A DNA stretch of 64,000 nt from Sanguibacter hominis ATCC BAA-789 (GTDB lineage: Bacteria > Actinomycetota > Actinomycetes > Actinomycetales > Cellulomonadaceae): NCBI RefSeq assembly GCF_012396185.1, contig NZ_JAAXOW010000001.1, positions 62,001-126,000 of the forward strand, written 5' to 3'. Numbering within the stretch: position 1 is the stretch's first letter; each line of letters starts with the position of its first letter. Below are positions 51,557 through 59,875 of this stretch, piece after piece. The translations under genes and the position numbers were made by a program. The notes under the pieces were generated by a model. The model did no database searches, was not told the DNA's origin, and was given only the letters and a program-made list of their open reading frames with translations.

Positions 51557-53242
51557 TCACGCCTCGACGACCACCGGGATGATCATCGGGCGACGACGCA
51601 GCCGGTTCGACACGAAACGACCGACGACGCGGCGCATCACCTGCTGCAGCTGGTGCGTGTCGACGCTGCCCGTCGAGGCTGCCTCCTCGAGGGCAGCGGT
51701 GAGCTGCGGCAGGATCGACTCGAAGACGGCCTCGTCCTCGGCGAAGCCGCGAGCGTGGATCTCGGGCCCTGCGAGGACCTTGCCGGTCCCCGAGTCGATC
51801 ACGGCGAACAGGGAGATGAAGCCCTCCTCGCCGAGGATCCGCCGGTCCTTGAGCTCCGCGTCCGTGAGCTCGCCGACGCTCGAGCCGTCCACGTAGACGT
51901 AGCCGCACGGGACCGCGCCCACGATCGACGCCTTACCGTCGACGAGGTCGATCACGAAGCCGTCCTCAGCGAGCACGACGCGCTCAGGCGGAACGCCCGT
52001 GCGCACCGCGAGGGCGCCGTTCGCGACCAGGTGACGCACCTCGCCGTGGACCGGCATGACGTTCTTCGGTCGAAGGATGTTGTAGCAGTACAGGAGCTCG
52101 CCGGCGGAAGCGTGGCCCGAGACGTGAACCTTGGCGTTGCCCGAGTGCACGACGCGTGCGCCGAGGCGCGTGAGGCCGTTGATGACGCGGTAGACCGAGT
52201 TCTCGTTGCCCGGGATGAGCGACGACGCGAGGATCACCGTGTCGCCGGGACCGACAGACACCTTGTGGTCACGGTTCGCGATGCGCGACAGCGCGGCCAT
52301 CGGCTCACCCTGCGAGCCGGTGCACATGAGCACGACCTGATCGTCGCGCAGCGTGTCGATCTTCTTGATGTCGATGAGCAGACCCTCGGGCACGTCGAGG
52401 TACCCGAGCTCTGCCGCGATCCCCATGTTGCGGACCATCGAGCGGCCGACGAACGCGACGCGGCGCCCGTGGGAGTGCGCAGCGTTGAGGACCTGCTGGA
52501 CCCGGTGCACGTGCGACGCGAAGGACGCGACGACGACGCGCTTCTCGCACGTGTCGAACACGGCGTCGAGCACGGGGCCGATCTCCGTCTCGTTCGTGAC
52601 GAAACCGGGGACCTCGGCGTTCGTGGAGTCGACCATGAACAGGTCGACGCCCTTCTCGCCGAGGCGCGCGAACGCGCGCAGGTCGGTGACGCGCCCGTCG
52701 AGCGGGAGCTGGTCCATCTTGAAGTCGCCCGTGTGCAGGACGGTTCCCGCCGACGTGGTCACCGCGACCGCGAGCGCGTCCGGGATCGAGTGGTTGACGG
52801 CGACGAACTCGCAGTCGAACACACCGAGCTTCTCGGTCTGCCCCTCCTTGACCGTGAGGGTCAACGGGGTGATGCGGTGCTCCTTGAGCTTCGCCTCGAT
52901 GAAGGCGAGCGTGAGCTGCGACCCGACGAGCGGGATGTCGCGGCGCAGACGCAGGAGGTAGGGCACGCCACCGATGTGGTCCTCGTGACCGTGCGTCAGG
53001 ACGATCGCCTCGATGTCGTCGAGGCGGTCCTTGATGTAGTCGAAGTCGGGGAGGATCAGGTCGACCCCGGGCTGGTGGTCCTCAGGGAACAGGACGCCGC
53101 AGTCGATGATCAGCAGGCGTCCCTCGTGCTCGAGGACCGCCATGTTCCGGCCGACCTCACCGAGCCCGCCGAGGGGCACGATGCGCAGGGCGCCGGGTGC
53201 CAAGGGAGGCGGTGCGGGAAGCTCGGGGTGGGAGTGGCTCAA
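51557..53242 (-). CDS. rnj: Ribonuclease J
   Basis: 561 aa beta-CASP metallo-beta-lactamase exo/endoribonuclease. Metal motif LTHGHEDHIGG, then LHTGDFKMDQLP, the beta-CASP region VFDTCEKRVVVASFASHVHRVQQ and VHVSGHASAGELLYCYNILRPKNVMPVHGE. No ATG or GTG fits: the start is TTG 53242 (MSHSHPELP) preceded by GAAAGGCACC; the next in-frame Met is inside the conserved fold. It follows dapA by 20 bp, the usual actinobacterial pair. Confidence 0.95.
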   Translation of the reverse strand: MSHSHPELPAPPPLAPGALRIVPLGGLGEVGRNMAVLEHEGRLLIIDCGVLFPEDHQPGVDLILPDFDYIKDRLDDIEAIVLTHGHEDHIGGVPYLLRLRRDIPLVGSQLTLAFIEAKLKEHRITPLTLTVKEGQTEKLGVFDCEFVAVNHSIPDALAVAVTTSAGTVLHTGDFKMDQLPLDGRVTDLRAFARLGEKGVDLFMVDSTNAEVPGFVTNETEIGPVLDAVFDTCEKRVVVASFASHVHRVQQVLNAAHSHGRRVAFVGRSMVRNMGIAAELGYLDVPEGLLIDIKKIDTLRDDQVVLMCTGSQGEPMAALSRIANRDHKVSVGPGDTVILASSLIPGNENSVYRVINGLTRLGARVVHSGNAKVHVSGHASAGELLYCYNILRPKNVMPVHGEVRHLVANGALAVRTGVPPERVVLAEDGFVIDLVDGKASIVGAVPCGYVYVDGSSVGELTDAELKDRRILGEEGFISLFAVIDSGTGKVLAGPEIHARGFAEDEAVFESILPQLTAALEEAASTGSVDTHQLQQVMRRVVGRFVSNRLRRRPMIIPVVVEA

Positions 53243-53262
53243 CGTGGTGCCTTTCGTTCTGC

Positions 53263-54165
53263 TCAGTCGACCAGGCCGGCAGCCACCAGGTGGCTGCGCA
53301 CGCCGACGACCTCGTCATCGGTGGCTGCCACCTGGGGCAGCCGAAGAATGCGGTTGGGAAGCAGGCCGAGGATCTCGAGCGCTGCCTTGGCCATGACGGC
53401 CTGGAAGCCGGCGCCGTTGACGGCGTCGATCGCTTCCGTGATGGTCGAGAACACGCGCCAGGCGCGGGCGTGGTCGCCCGCGTCGAAGGCTGCGGTGATC
53501 TCGGCGAGCTGGTCGCCGACGAGGTGCCCGGCGACCGACACGATGCCGCTCGCGCCGTACGCGAGATAGGCGGGGTACAGCGAGTCGTCACCGCAGTACC
53601 AGGCGAGGCCGGTCGATGCGATGAGCTTGGAGGCCCCGTAGATGTCACCCGTCGCGTCCTTGATCGCCACGACGTTCTGGTGCTCTGCGAGGCGGCTGAT
53701 CGTGCTGGGTGAGAAGCGGACCCCGGTCCGTGCCGGGACGTCGTAGAGCATGACCGGGAGGTCGGTCGCCTCTGCGACGGCGAGCGTGTGCCGGTAGACG
53801 CCCTCCTGGCTCGGTCGCGAGTAGTAGGGGCTCACGACGAGGAGGCCGTGCGCCCCCGCTGCTGCTGCCTGCTCGGCCATGCGCACGGCGTGCGCCGTGT
53901 CGTTCGAGCCGGCACCGGCGACGATCCGTGCGCGGTCTCCGACGGCCTCGACGACCGCAGTGACGAGCTCGGCCTTCTCCGGCGCGTGCGTCGTCGGCGA
54001 CTCCCCTGTCGTGCCGTTGAGCACGAGACCGTCGTGGCCGTGGTCGACGAGGTGGGTCGCGAGCCGCACCGCGGCGTCGATGTCCACCTCACCGTCGATA
54101 CGCATCGGGGTGACCATGGCGGTGAGCACTGCGCCGAACGGGCGCGCAGGGGTCTGTGCAGGCAT
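53263..54165 (-). CDS. dapA: 4-hydroxy-tetrahydrodipicolinate synthase
   Basis: 300 aa (beta/alpha)8 barrel condensing pyruvate with aspartate semialdehyde. Lys169 (NVVAIKDATGD) forms the Schiff base, Tyr141 (MLYDVPARTG) is the proton relay and NGTTGESPT (residues 50-58) is the GTTGE signature. ATG 54165 follows TAGGTT by 6 nt with no ribosome site. First gene of a two-gene unit with rnj. Confidence 0.97.
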   Translation of the reverse strand: MPAQTPARPFGAVLTAMVTPMRIDGEVDIDAAVRLATHLVDHGHDGLVLNGTTGESPTTHAPEKAELVTAVVEAVGDRARIVAGAGSNDTAHAVRMAEQAAAAGAHGLLVVSPYYSRPSQEGVYRHTLAVAEATDLPVMLYDVPARTGVRFSPSTISRLAEHQNVVAIKDATGDIYGASKLIASTGLAWYCGDDSLYPAYLAYGASGIVSVAGHLVGDQLAEITAAFDAGDHARAWRVFSTITEAIDAVNGAGFQAVMAKAALEILGLLPNRILRLPQVAATDDEVVGVRSHLVAAGLVD

Positions 54166-54171
54166 GGTGAC

Positions 54172-54177
54172 AACCTA
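54172..54177 (-). promoter_or_regulatory. -10 element, leaderless dapA promoter
   Basis: TAGGTT on the minus strand, then 6 nt and ATG 54165. Confidence 0.6.
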
Positions 54178-54244
54178 CCGCGCCACGCCTCCGGGCGTGG
54201 GCTTGTCCGCCGTCGCGTCGTGCGGGCCAGGGCACCCCAACTGC

Positions 54245-54250
54245 TATCCT
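54245..54250 (+). promoter_or_regulatory. -10 element, probable leaderless promoter of the deacetylase gene
   Basis: TATCCT, 8 nt, then GTG 54259; no ribosome site in phase with this start. Confidence 0.5.
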
Positions 54251-54258
54251 CGCGAACC

Positions 54259-55134
54259 GTGGGGGCAGGGACAGAACATGATGATGACACGACGCGCGCC
54301 GGCACGCCCGAGGGCGACGGCACCGAGGCGTCTCAGGGCGAGCGAGCCGCACGCACGGCCGTCGGCGTCTCGCGGCGCCGGCTGCTGACGACGACGTTGT
54401 CCGCGGCGGCGCTCGCCGCAGCGTCGACCTACGCGGCGTCCGACGCCGTCGCGCACCGACCACGCAAGCACAGCCCGACGTATCGCGTCTGCCCGCGCCC
54501 CGAGCTGGAGACGGCTCGCCGGGACGCGCGCGTCGTCTGGCGCGGTCACCCCGCGGAGCGACTCGTGTGCCTGACGTTCGACGACGGACCCGACCCACGG
54601 TGGACGCCGCTGGTCCTCGACCTCCTCGCCCGGCACGACGCCCGCGCGACGTTCTTCGTGCTCGGCTCTCACGTCGTCGCGCACCCTGACGTCGCCCGCG
54701 CGACCGCGCAGCAGGGCCACGAGATCGCGAGCCACGGCTGGGACCACCAGGACATGACCGTCCTCGAGCAGACGCCCCTCCTCGACGAGTTCCGGCGCAC
54801 TCACGACGCGATCGTCGAGCACACGGGCACGACACCCCGCCTCGTGCGCCCCCCGTGGGGCAGGATCGACTCCCCCGGCCTGTGGGCCGCGTCGGAGCAC
54901 GGGTACGACATCGCGCTCTGGTCGCACCACCTCCCCACCGACGGCGCGGCTGCGAAGGTCGACCGTGACATCGAGACCGCGAGCCCCGGCATGATCGTCT
55001 TGTGCCACGACGGGCGCGGCACGCCCGCAGAGTCGCTGTTCGTCGAGGTCGAGCGGCTCGTCGCGACGCTCACGGCGGACGGCTACCGGTTCGTCACCGT
55101 GTCGGAGATGCTCGCAGCGCCCGAGGCGCCCTAA
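54259..55134 (+). CDS. Polysaccharide deacetylase, Tat-type export
   Basis: 291 aa carbohydrate esterase 4. The catalytic Asp and metal site begin in LTFDDGPDP (residues 105-113), the metal His pair is in SHGWDH (158-163), and RPPWGRID and VLCHDGRG complete motifs 3-5. A twin-arginine-like signal SRRRLLTTTLSAAALAAAS starts at residue 38 after a polar N-tail. The likely substrate is cell-wall or environmental N-acetylglucosamine polymer. It could instead start at an internal GTG nearer the signal, but GTG 54259 sits well after a -10. Confidence 0.88.
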   Translation: MGAGTEHDDDTTRAGTPEGDGTEASQGERAARTAVGVSRRRLLTTTLSAAALAAASTYAASDAVAHRPRKHSPTYRVCPRPELETARRDARVVWRGHPAERLVCLTFDDGPDPRWTPLVLDLLARHDARATFFVLGSHVVAHPDVARATAQQGHEIASHGWDHQDMTVLEQTPLLDEFRRTHDAIVEHTGTTPRLVRPPWGRIDSPGLWAASEHGYDIALWSHHLPTDGAAAKVDRDIETASPGMIVLCHDGRGTPAESLFVEVERLVATLTADGYRFVTVSEMLAAPEAP

Positions 55135-55146
55135 CGCCCGGAGCTC

Positions 55147-55668
55147 TCAGAGCGCTTCAGCTCCCGCGCGCTCGTACCGGGAGATCTCGAACCGCATGCC
55201 GTTCGCGGCGGTCGTCCAGCCCTGCGCCGGTTCACGGTCCACGAGCCGCCACTCGTCCAGGTCGACCTCGGGCGCGAACGTGTCCGCCTCGGTGAGGGTG
55301 TCGATCGTGGTCACGACGAGCACGTCCGCGTACGGCATCGCGAGCTCGTAGACCTGTCCCCCGCCCACGACCCACGCGTCCTTGCCGCGCACGTGCTCGA
55401 GCGCGTCCGCCAGCTCCGTCACGACGAGAGCACCAGGGGCGTCGAGCTCGGGGTTCCGCGTGAGCACGACGTTCTCGCGGCCCGGCAGCGGGCGGAACCG
55501 CTCCGGCAGCGACTCCCACTGGAGACGCCCCATGACGACCGGGCACCCGCGCGTCGTGGCGCGGAAGTGCGCCATGTCCTCCGGCAGGTGCCACGGCAGG
55601 TCGCCGTCGCGGCCGATCCCCCGGGCGCGGTCCTGCGCCCAGATCATGCCGAGCCGGCCCGCGGTCAT
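55147..55668 (-). CDS. folA: Dihydrofolate reductase
   Basis: 173 aa. [28 protein letters not shown] is the N-terminal signature with the active-site acidic residue in [17 protein letters not shown] and [14 protein letters not shown] are the NADPH site. It regenerates tetrahydrofolate used by ThyA. ATG 55668 overlaps the thyA stop (ATGA). Note MGRLQWES where most family members read MGRKTWES. Confidence 0.96.
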   Translation of the reverse strand: MTAGRLGMIWAQDRARGIGRDGDLPWHLPEDMAHFRATTRGCPVVMGRLQWESLPERFRPLPGRENVVLTRNPELDAPGALVVTELADALEHVRGKDAWVVGGGQVYELAMPYADVLVVTTIDTLTEADTFAPEVDLDEWRLVDREPAQGWTTAANGMRFEISRYERAGAEAL

Positions 55669-56519
55669 ACCGCGACCGGCGCGCTGATCGCGGGGTGGTG
55701 CTCGTACCCGTGCACGACGACGTCGTCGAACGAGTAGTCGAACAGCGACGCCGCGGGCTTCAGCTCGAGCGTCGGGAACGGGAACGGCTCGCGCGAGAGC
55801 TGCTCGCGCACCTGCTCGTGGTGGTTGTCGTAGATGTGGCAGTCCCCGCCGGTCCAGACGAAGTCGCCGACCTCGAGGCCGACCTGCGCCGCGACCATGT
55901 GCGTCAGCAGCGCGTAGGACGCGATGTTGAACGGCACGCCGAGGAACAGGTCCGCGGAGCGCTGGTACAGCTGGCACGAGAGCCTGCCGTCCGCGACGTA
56001 GAACTGGAAGAACGCGTGGCACGGTGCGAGAGCCATCGCGTCGAGCTCGCCGACGTTCCACGCGGACACGATGATGCGCCGCGAGTCGGGGTCCGTCCGC
56101 AGCGTCTCGAGCACCTGCGCGAGCTGGTCGACGTGACCGCCGTCCGGTGTCGGCCACGACCGCCACTGCACCCCGTACACAGGCCCGAGCTCGCCGTCGG
56201 CGTCTGCCCACTCGTTCCAGATCCGGATGCCGTTCTCCTGGAGCCAGCGGACGTTCGAGTCCCCGCGCAGGAACCACAAGAGCTCACCGACGACGGAACG
56301 CACGTGCACGCGCTTGGTCGTGACGAGCGGGAAGCCGCGCGACAGGTCGTAGCGCATCTGGTGGCCGAAGACGCTGCGCGTCCCCGTGCCGGTGCGGTCC
56401 GCCTTGGGCGTACCGGTCGCCATGACGTGCCGCAGCAGGTCCTCGTACTGCGTGTCGACGGGACCCTGCCCGGGGCTGGCGGTCGAGGTGCTGACGGTGT
56501 CACGCGTCGGGGCAGTCAT
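55665..56519 (-). CDS. thyA: Thymidylate synthase
   Basis: 284 aa, classical folate-dependent ThyA. Catalytic Cys167 is in [27 protein letters not shown] is the N-terminal substrate motif, and [24 protein letters not shown] is intact. ATG 56519 follows TACGAT by 7 nt without a ribosome site, giving a leaderless start; an in-frame GTG at 56543 lies upstream of that -10. It forms a two-gene unit with folA. Confidence 0.97.
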   Translation of the reverse strand: MTAPTRDTVSTSTASPGQGPVDTQYEDLLRHVMATGTPKADRTGTGTRSVFGHQMRYDLSRGFPLVTTKRVHVRSVVGELLWFLRGDSNVRWLQENGIRIWNEWADADGELGPVYGVQWRSWPTPDGGHVDQLAQVLETLRTDPDSRRIIVSAWNVGELDAMALAPCHAFFQFYVADGRLSCQLYQRSADLFLGVPFNIASYALLTHMVAAQVGLEVGDFVWTGGDCHIYDNHHEQVREQLSREPFPFPTLELKPAASLFDYSFDDVVVHGYEHHPAISAPVAV

Positions 56520-56526
56520 GACCCAG

Positions 56527-56532
56527 ATCGTA
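56527..56532 (-). promoter_or_regulatory. -10 element, leaderless thyA promoter
   Basis: TACGAT on the minus strand, 7 nt before ATG 56519. Confidence 0.6.
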
Positions 56533-56605
56533 GTCCGGGCCACGCCACCGACGAGGGTGTGTCCGCGGTGTGCCGCGACGTCCGTCCGTGAGAGAGACTA
56601 GGCGG

Positions 56606-57115
56606 ATGAGCCTGTTCTCCCCGACCGCCGACGTCTCGGTCCGCCCCGCGGTCTCGGGTGACGAGGACGCCGTCGCCCGTATCCAGCTCTCCGCCTGGGC
56701 CGCGACCCACACGGACGTCCTCACCGAGGACGTGCTCGACAAGCTCGACGCGGACCGCATCCGCGCTCAGTGGCGCGACGCGATCATGTCCCCGCCGGGC
56801 CCGGGCTTCGCCGTCCTCGTCGCGTGCTCCGGCCCGCACGTCGTCGGCTTCTGCGCCGTCGCTCCCGCTCAGCTCGTGTCGCTCGAGGTGCTCCCTGAGC
56901 ACCGTCGCGGCGGTCACGGCTCTCGCCTGCTCATGGCGGGCGTCGACCGGCTCAGGTCGGACGGTGCGGACGAGGTCGTCACGTGGGTGCTCGACGGCGA
57001 CACGGGCCGCGAGCAGTTCCTCGCCGGTGCAGGGCTCGGGCCCGACGGGCGCACCCGTCTGCTCGCGACCGGCCTCAAGGACGTCCGTGAGTCGCGCTGG
57101 AGCGCGTCGCTCTAG
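56606..57115 (+). CDS. GNAT-family N-acetyltransferase
   Basis: 169 aa. The GNAT fold is recognisable from the N-terminal VRPAVSGDEDAVARIQLSAWAATH and the acetyl-CoA site LEVLPEHRRGGHGSRLLMAG (Q/RxxGxG/A type: RRGGHG). The substrate is unknown. A stand-alone gene, divergent from thyA. ATG 56606 is 6 nt after a weak -10-like GAGACT. Confidence 0.88.
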   Translation: MSLFSPTADVSVRPAVSGDEDAVARIQLSAWAATHTDVLTEDVLDKLDADRIRAQWRDAIMSPPGPGFAVLVACSGPHVVGFCAVAPAQLVSLEVLPEHRRGGHGSRLLMAGVDRLRSDGADEVVTWVLDGDTGREQFLAGAGLGPDGRTRLLATGLKDVRESRWSASL

Positions 57116-57146
57116 CGGAAGTCTCGCTCCGGCGGGTCGCCGTGCG

Positions 57147-57596
57147 CTAGCGGGCCCCGCTACGGAACAGCGCCGATGCCCGCCGCAGCCCTGAGCGCGC
57201 ACGCTTGCGGTCCCCCGCGGCGTCGTACGCGAACGACAAGAGGTACCAGGCCTCCCAGCTCTCCGGCTCAGCCTCGGTACGGGCCCGCGCGACCTCGAAC
57301 GCCGCGTCGGCCGCGTCACGATCGATCCTTCCGCCCGGCGACCGCGGCAGGTCGTCGACCGGGAGCGCCCCGCGCTCGGCGAGCAGGTCCGCCATGCGCT
57401 GCACGGTGAACGCGAGCTGCCACTCGCGCACGATCAGCCCGAGGCAGACGAGCGGCGCGACGAGCGCCGCGACACCCATCGTGATCCCGAACGGGTCGCC
57501 CGTCCGGACGAGCGCGACCCCCTTGCCCAGGACCGCCCACAGGTACAGGGCGAACAGCGCCGTGACGACGACAGCAGGAACGACTCCGCGCCGCAT
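57147..57596 (-). CDS. Small membrane protein with TPR-like C-terminus
   Basis: 149 aa. Two membrane helices (about residues 4-24 and 38-58) are followed by a soluble part ending in a helical pair resembling one TPR unit (ESWEAWYLLSFAYDAAGDRKRARSGLRRASALF). I do not recognise a characterised family; such proteins recur between dapB and thyA in this lineage. ATG 57596 lies 11 bp after the dapB stop, in the same operon. Confidence 0.75.
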   Translation of the reverse strand: MRRGVVPAVVVTALFALYLWAVLGKGVALVRTGDPFGITMGVAALVAPLVCLGLIVREWQLAFTVQRMADLLAERGALPVDDLPRSPGGRIDRDAADAAFEVARARTEAEPESWEAWYLLSFAYDAAGDRKRARSGLRRASALFRSGAR

Positions 57597-57607
57597 GCTC
57601 GGGGCCT

Positions 57608-58387
57608 TCAGGAGAGGTCCAGGACGTTCTCGAGGCCGACCGTCAGCCCGGGGCGGGACACGACCTCTCGGACCGCGAGCAGGACGCCCGGCATGAAGGA
57701 GACACGGTCGAACGAGTCCTGCCGGATCGACAGCTGCTCGCCGGTGTTGCCGAACAGGATCTCCTCGTGCGCGACGAGCCCCCGCAGCCGGACGGCGTGC
57801 ACGCGGACCCCGTCCACGTCGGCTCCCCGAGCCTCCCAGCCCGTCTCGGTCGCGTCCGGGCTCGACGCGACGCCAGCCTCTGCGCGCGCCGCCGCGATCG
57901 CGTGCGCGGTGTGCCGGGCGGTGCCCGACGGCGCATCGACCTTGTCGGGGTGGTGCAGCTCGATGACCTCGACCGACTCGAAGTAGCGCGCGGCCTTCGC
58001 CGCGAACGTCATCGCGAGGACGGCGGACAGCCCGAAGTTGGGCGCGATGAGCACACCTCGCGCCGTGCCGCTCTCCGCGAGGCGCTCGAGGTGCTCGCTC
58101 ACGCGGGCACGGGACGCGTCGTCCCAGCCCGTCGTCCCGACGACGACGTGCGCGCCGCCGTCGAGCGCGGCATGGACGTTCGCCTCGGTGACCGACGGGA
58201 CGGTGAAGTCGATCGCGACGTCGGCGCCGCTCTCGCGGACGACCGCGGCGACGTCGTCGCCCACGTCGATGCGGGCGACGAGCTCGAGGTCGGGGGCGCC
58301 GTCGACCGCGGCGCACACCGTCTGGCCCATGCGGCCAGCGGCTCCGAGCACGGCGACCTTGAGGGGGGTGGTGGTCTGATTCGTCAC
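57608..58387 (-). CDS. dapB: 4-hydroxy-tetrahydrodipicolinate reductase
   Basis: 259 aa, the second step after DapA. Nucleotide motif VAVLGAAGRMGQTV (residues 11-24), the substrate motif IELHHPDKVDAPSGTA, and the NFGLSAVLAMTFA region. GTG 58387 follows TAGTGT by 7 nt, no ribosome site. It lies downstream of pnp and the M16 gene but has its own promoter after their terminator. Confidence 0.96.
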   Translation of the reverse strand: MTNQTTTPLKVAVLGAAGRMGQTVCAAVDGAPDLELVARIDVGDDVAAVVRESGADVAIDFTVPSVTEANVHAALDGGAHVVVGTTGWDDASRARVSEHLERLAESGTARGVLIAPNFGLSAVLAMTFAAKAARYFESVEVIELHHPDKVDAPSGTARHTAHAIAAARAEAGVASSPDATETGWEARGADVDGVRVHAVRLRGLVAHEEILFGNTGEQLSIRQDSFDRVSFMPGVLLAVREVVSRPGLTVGLENVLDLS

Positions 58388-58394
58388 GAGGTTC

Positions 58395-58400
58395 ACACTA
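58395..58400 (-). promoter_or_regulatory. -10 element, leaderless dapB promoter
   Basis: TAGTGT on the minus strand, 7 nt before GTG 58387. Confidence 0.6.
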
Positions 58401-58483
58401 GCCGCCGCGATGACGCGCGCCGGGGCGTGTCCGCCCTCCGGCGCGCTGCGCCGCGGCGGGCTGGCGCCGGCTGGCAGGCGCGA

Positions 58484-58517
58484 CGAAGCCCCGGCGCCCT
58501 GGCCCGCCGGGGCTTCG
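58484..58517 (-). terminator. Terminator after the pnp-M16 operon
   Basis: CGAAGCCCCGGCG (58484-58496), an 8-nt loop and the exact complement (58505-58517): a 13-bp stem starting 28 bp past the M16 stop. Confidence 0.82.
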
Positions 58518-58545
58518 GTACGGTCACGTGGCCTGGTCGCGAGAC

Positions 58546-59874
58546 TCAGCGGCCGAACGGGCCGACGCGCACGATCGTGCGGTCTCGCGACGCGAGCTCC
58601 TTCGCGAGGGTCTGCACGTCCTCCGCGGTGACCGAGCGCATGCGCTCGAGCGCCTCCTCGAGGCTCTGCAGCTCCCCGTGGACGAGCTCGGCCTTCCCGA
58701 GCCTGCTCATCCGGGAGCCCGAGTCCTCGAGCCCGAGGACGAGTCCGCCGGAGAGCTGACCGCGGCTGCGCTCGAGCTCGGTCGGCGTGATACCGCCGTC
58801 GGCGAGCTTCTCGAGCTCCGCCGCGAGCAGCGCTGTCACCTCGTCGACCTTGCTGGGCGTGCAGCCCGCGTACAGGCCGAAGATGCCGGTCCCGCCGAAC
58901 CCGGAAGCGAACGAGTACGTCGAGTACGCGAGACCGCGACGCTCCCGGATCTCCTGGAACAGCCGCGAGGACATACCCCCGCCGAGCACCGCGTTGAGGA
59001 CGGTCATCGCGTAGCGACGGTCGTCGGTCGCGCTGAGCCCGAGGGTTCCGAGCACGACGTTCGCCTGCTCGACGGGACGGTGCACGTCGCACTCGACGCC
59101 GCGAGGGATCTCGCCGAGGTCGGCGATCGAGTCCGTGCGGCGCGGACGCGGCGCGTTCGCAGGGTCGAGATCCCACCCTCCCGCGACGAGGGAGTCGGCC
59201 ACCTGCGCGCAGAGCGCGTCGTGGTCGACGTTGCCCGCAGCAGACACGACGAGCGTCTCGGGGCGGTAGTGCCAGCGGTAGTGCTCCCAGACCGCGTCCC
59301 GCGGGACCGCGTTGATCGTCGCGGGCGTGCCGCCGATGGGGCGGCCGAGCGGGTTGTCACCGAGGACGGCGGTCGAGAACTCCTCGTGGACGACGTCGCT
59401 CGGGTCGTCGTCGTTCATCGCGAGCTCTTCGAGGATGACGCCGCGCTCGGTCTCGAGCTCGTGTGCGTCGATCCGGGCGGAGGTCACCATGTCGGTGATG
59501 ACGTCGACGGCCATGGGCAGGTCGGTGTCGAGCACGCGCGCGTAGTAGCACGTGTGCTCCTTGCCGGTCGCGGCGTTGGCCTCGCCGCCGACGGCGTCGA
59601 ACGACTCGGCGATGTCGAGGGCGCTGCGCCGAGCGGTGCCCTTGAAGAGCAGGTGCTCGAGGAAGTGCGTCGAACCGAAGTGCCCGTCGGTCTCGTCACG
59701 AGAACCGACGGGCACCCAGGCACCGAAAGATGCGGAGCGCTGGCCGGGCATCGACTCGGTGATGACCCGGACCCCGCCGGGCAGGATCGAGCGCCGGATG
59801 ACGGCGCCGTCCTGCCCGGCGGTGAGCTCGCTACCGGGCTCTCCGGCCCGGGTGAGGGGAAGGTCCCAGCTCAC
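58546..59874 (-). CDS. M16-family zinc metallopeptidase
   Basis: 442 aa, processing-peptidase/pitrilysin type. The inverted zinc motif HFLEH (His70, Glu73, His74) sits in GSTHFLEHLLFKGT, with the distal Glu in the ELETERGVILEELAM helix; the C-terminal half has the Arg/Tyr motif RERRGLAYSTYSF. Start GTG 59874 lies one base after the pnp stop, so translation is probably coupled. pnp-M16-dapB order is conserved in Actinobacteria; the substrate is unknown. Confidence 0.93.
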   Translation of the reverse strand: MSWDLPLTRAGEPGSELTAGQDGAVIRRSILPGGVRVITESMPGQRSASFGAWVPVGSRDETDGHFGSTHFLEHLLFKGTARRSALDIAESFDAVGGEANAATGKEHTCYYARVLDTDLPMAVDVITDMVTSARIDAHELETERGVILEELAMNDDDPSDVVHEEFSTAVLGDNPLGRPIGGTPATINAVPRDAVWEHYRWHYRPETLVVSAAGNVDHDALCAQVADSLVAGGWDLDPANAPRPRRTDSIADLGEIPRGVECDVHRPVEQANVVLGTLGLSATDDRRYAMTVLNAVLGGGMSSRLFQEIRERRGLAYSTYSFASGFGGTGIFGLYAGCTPSKVDEVTALLAAELEKLADGGITPTELERSRGQLSGGLVLGLEDSGSRMSRLGKAELVHGELQSLEEALERMRSVTAEDVQTLAKELASRDRTIVRVGPFGR

Positions 59875-59875
59875 G

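Noticed and set aside
54279-54388. ATG ATG ATG start after AGGGACAGAAC
   Set aside because: It is in a different frame from the deacetylase and yields an Arg/Pro-rich translation with no similarity.
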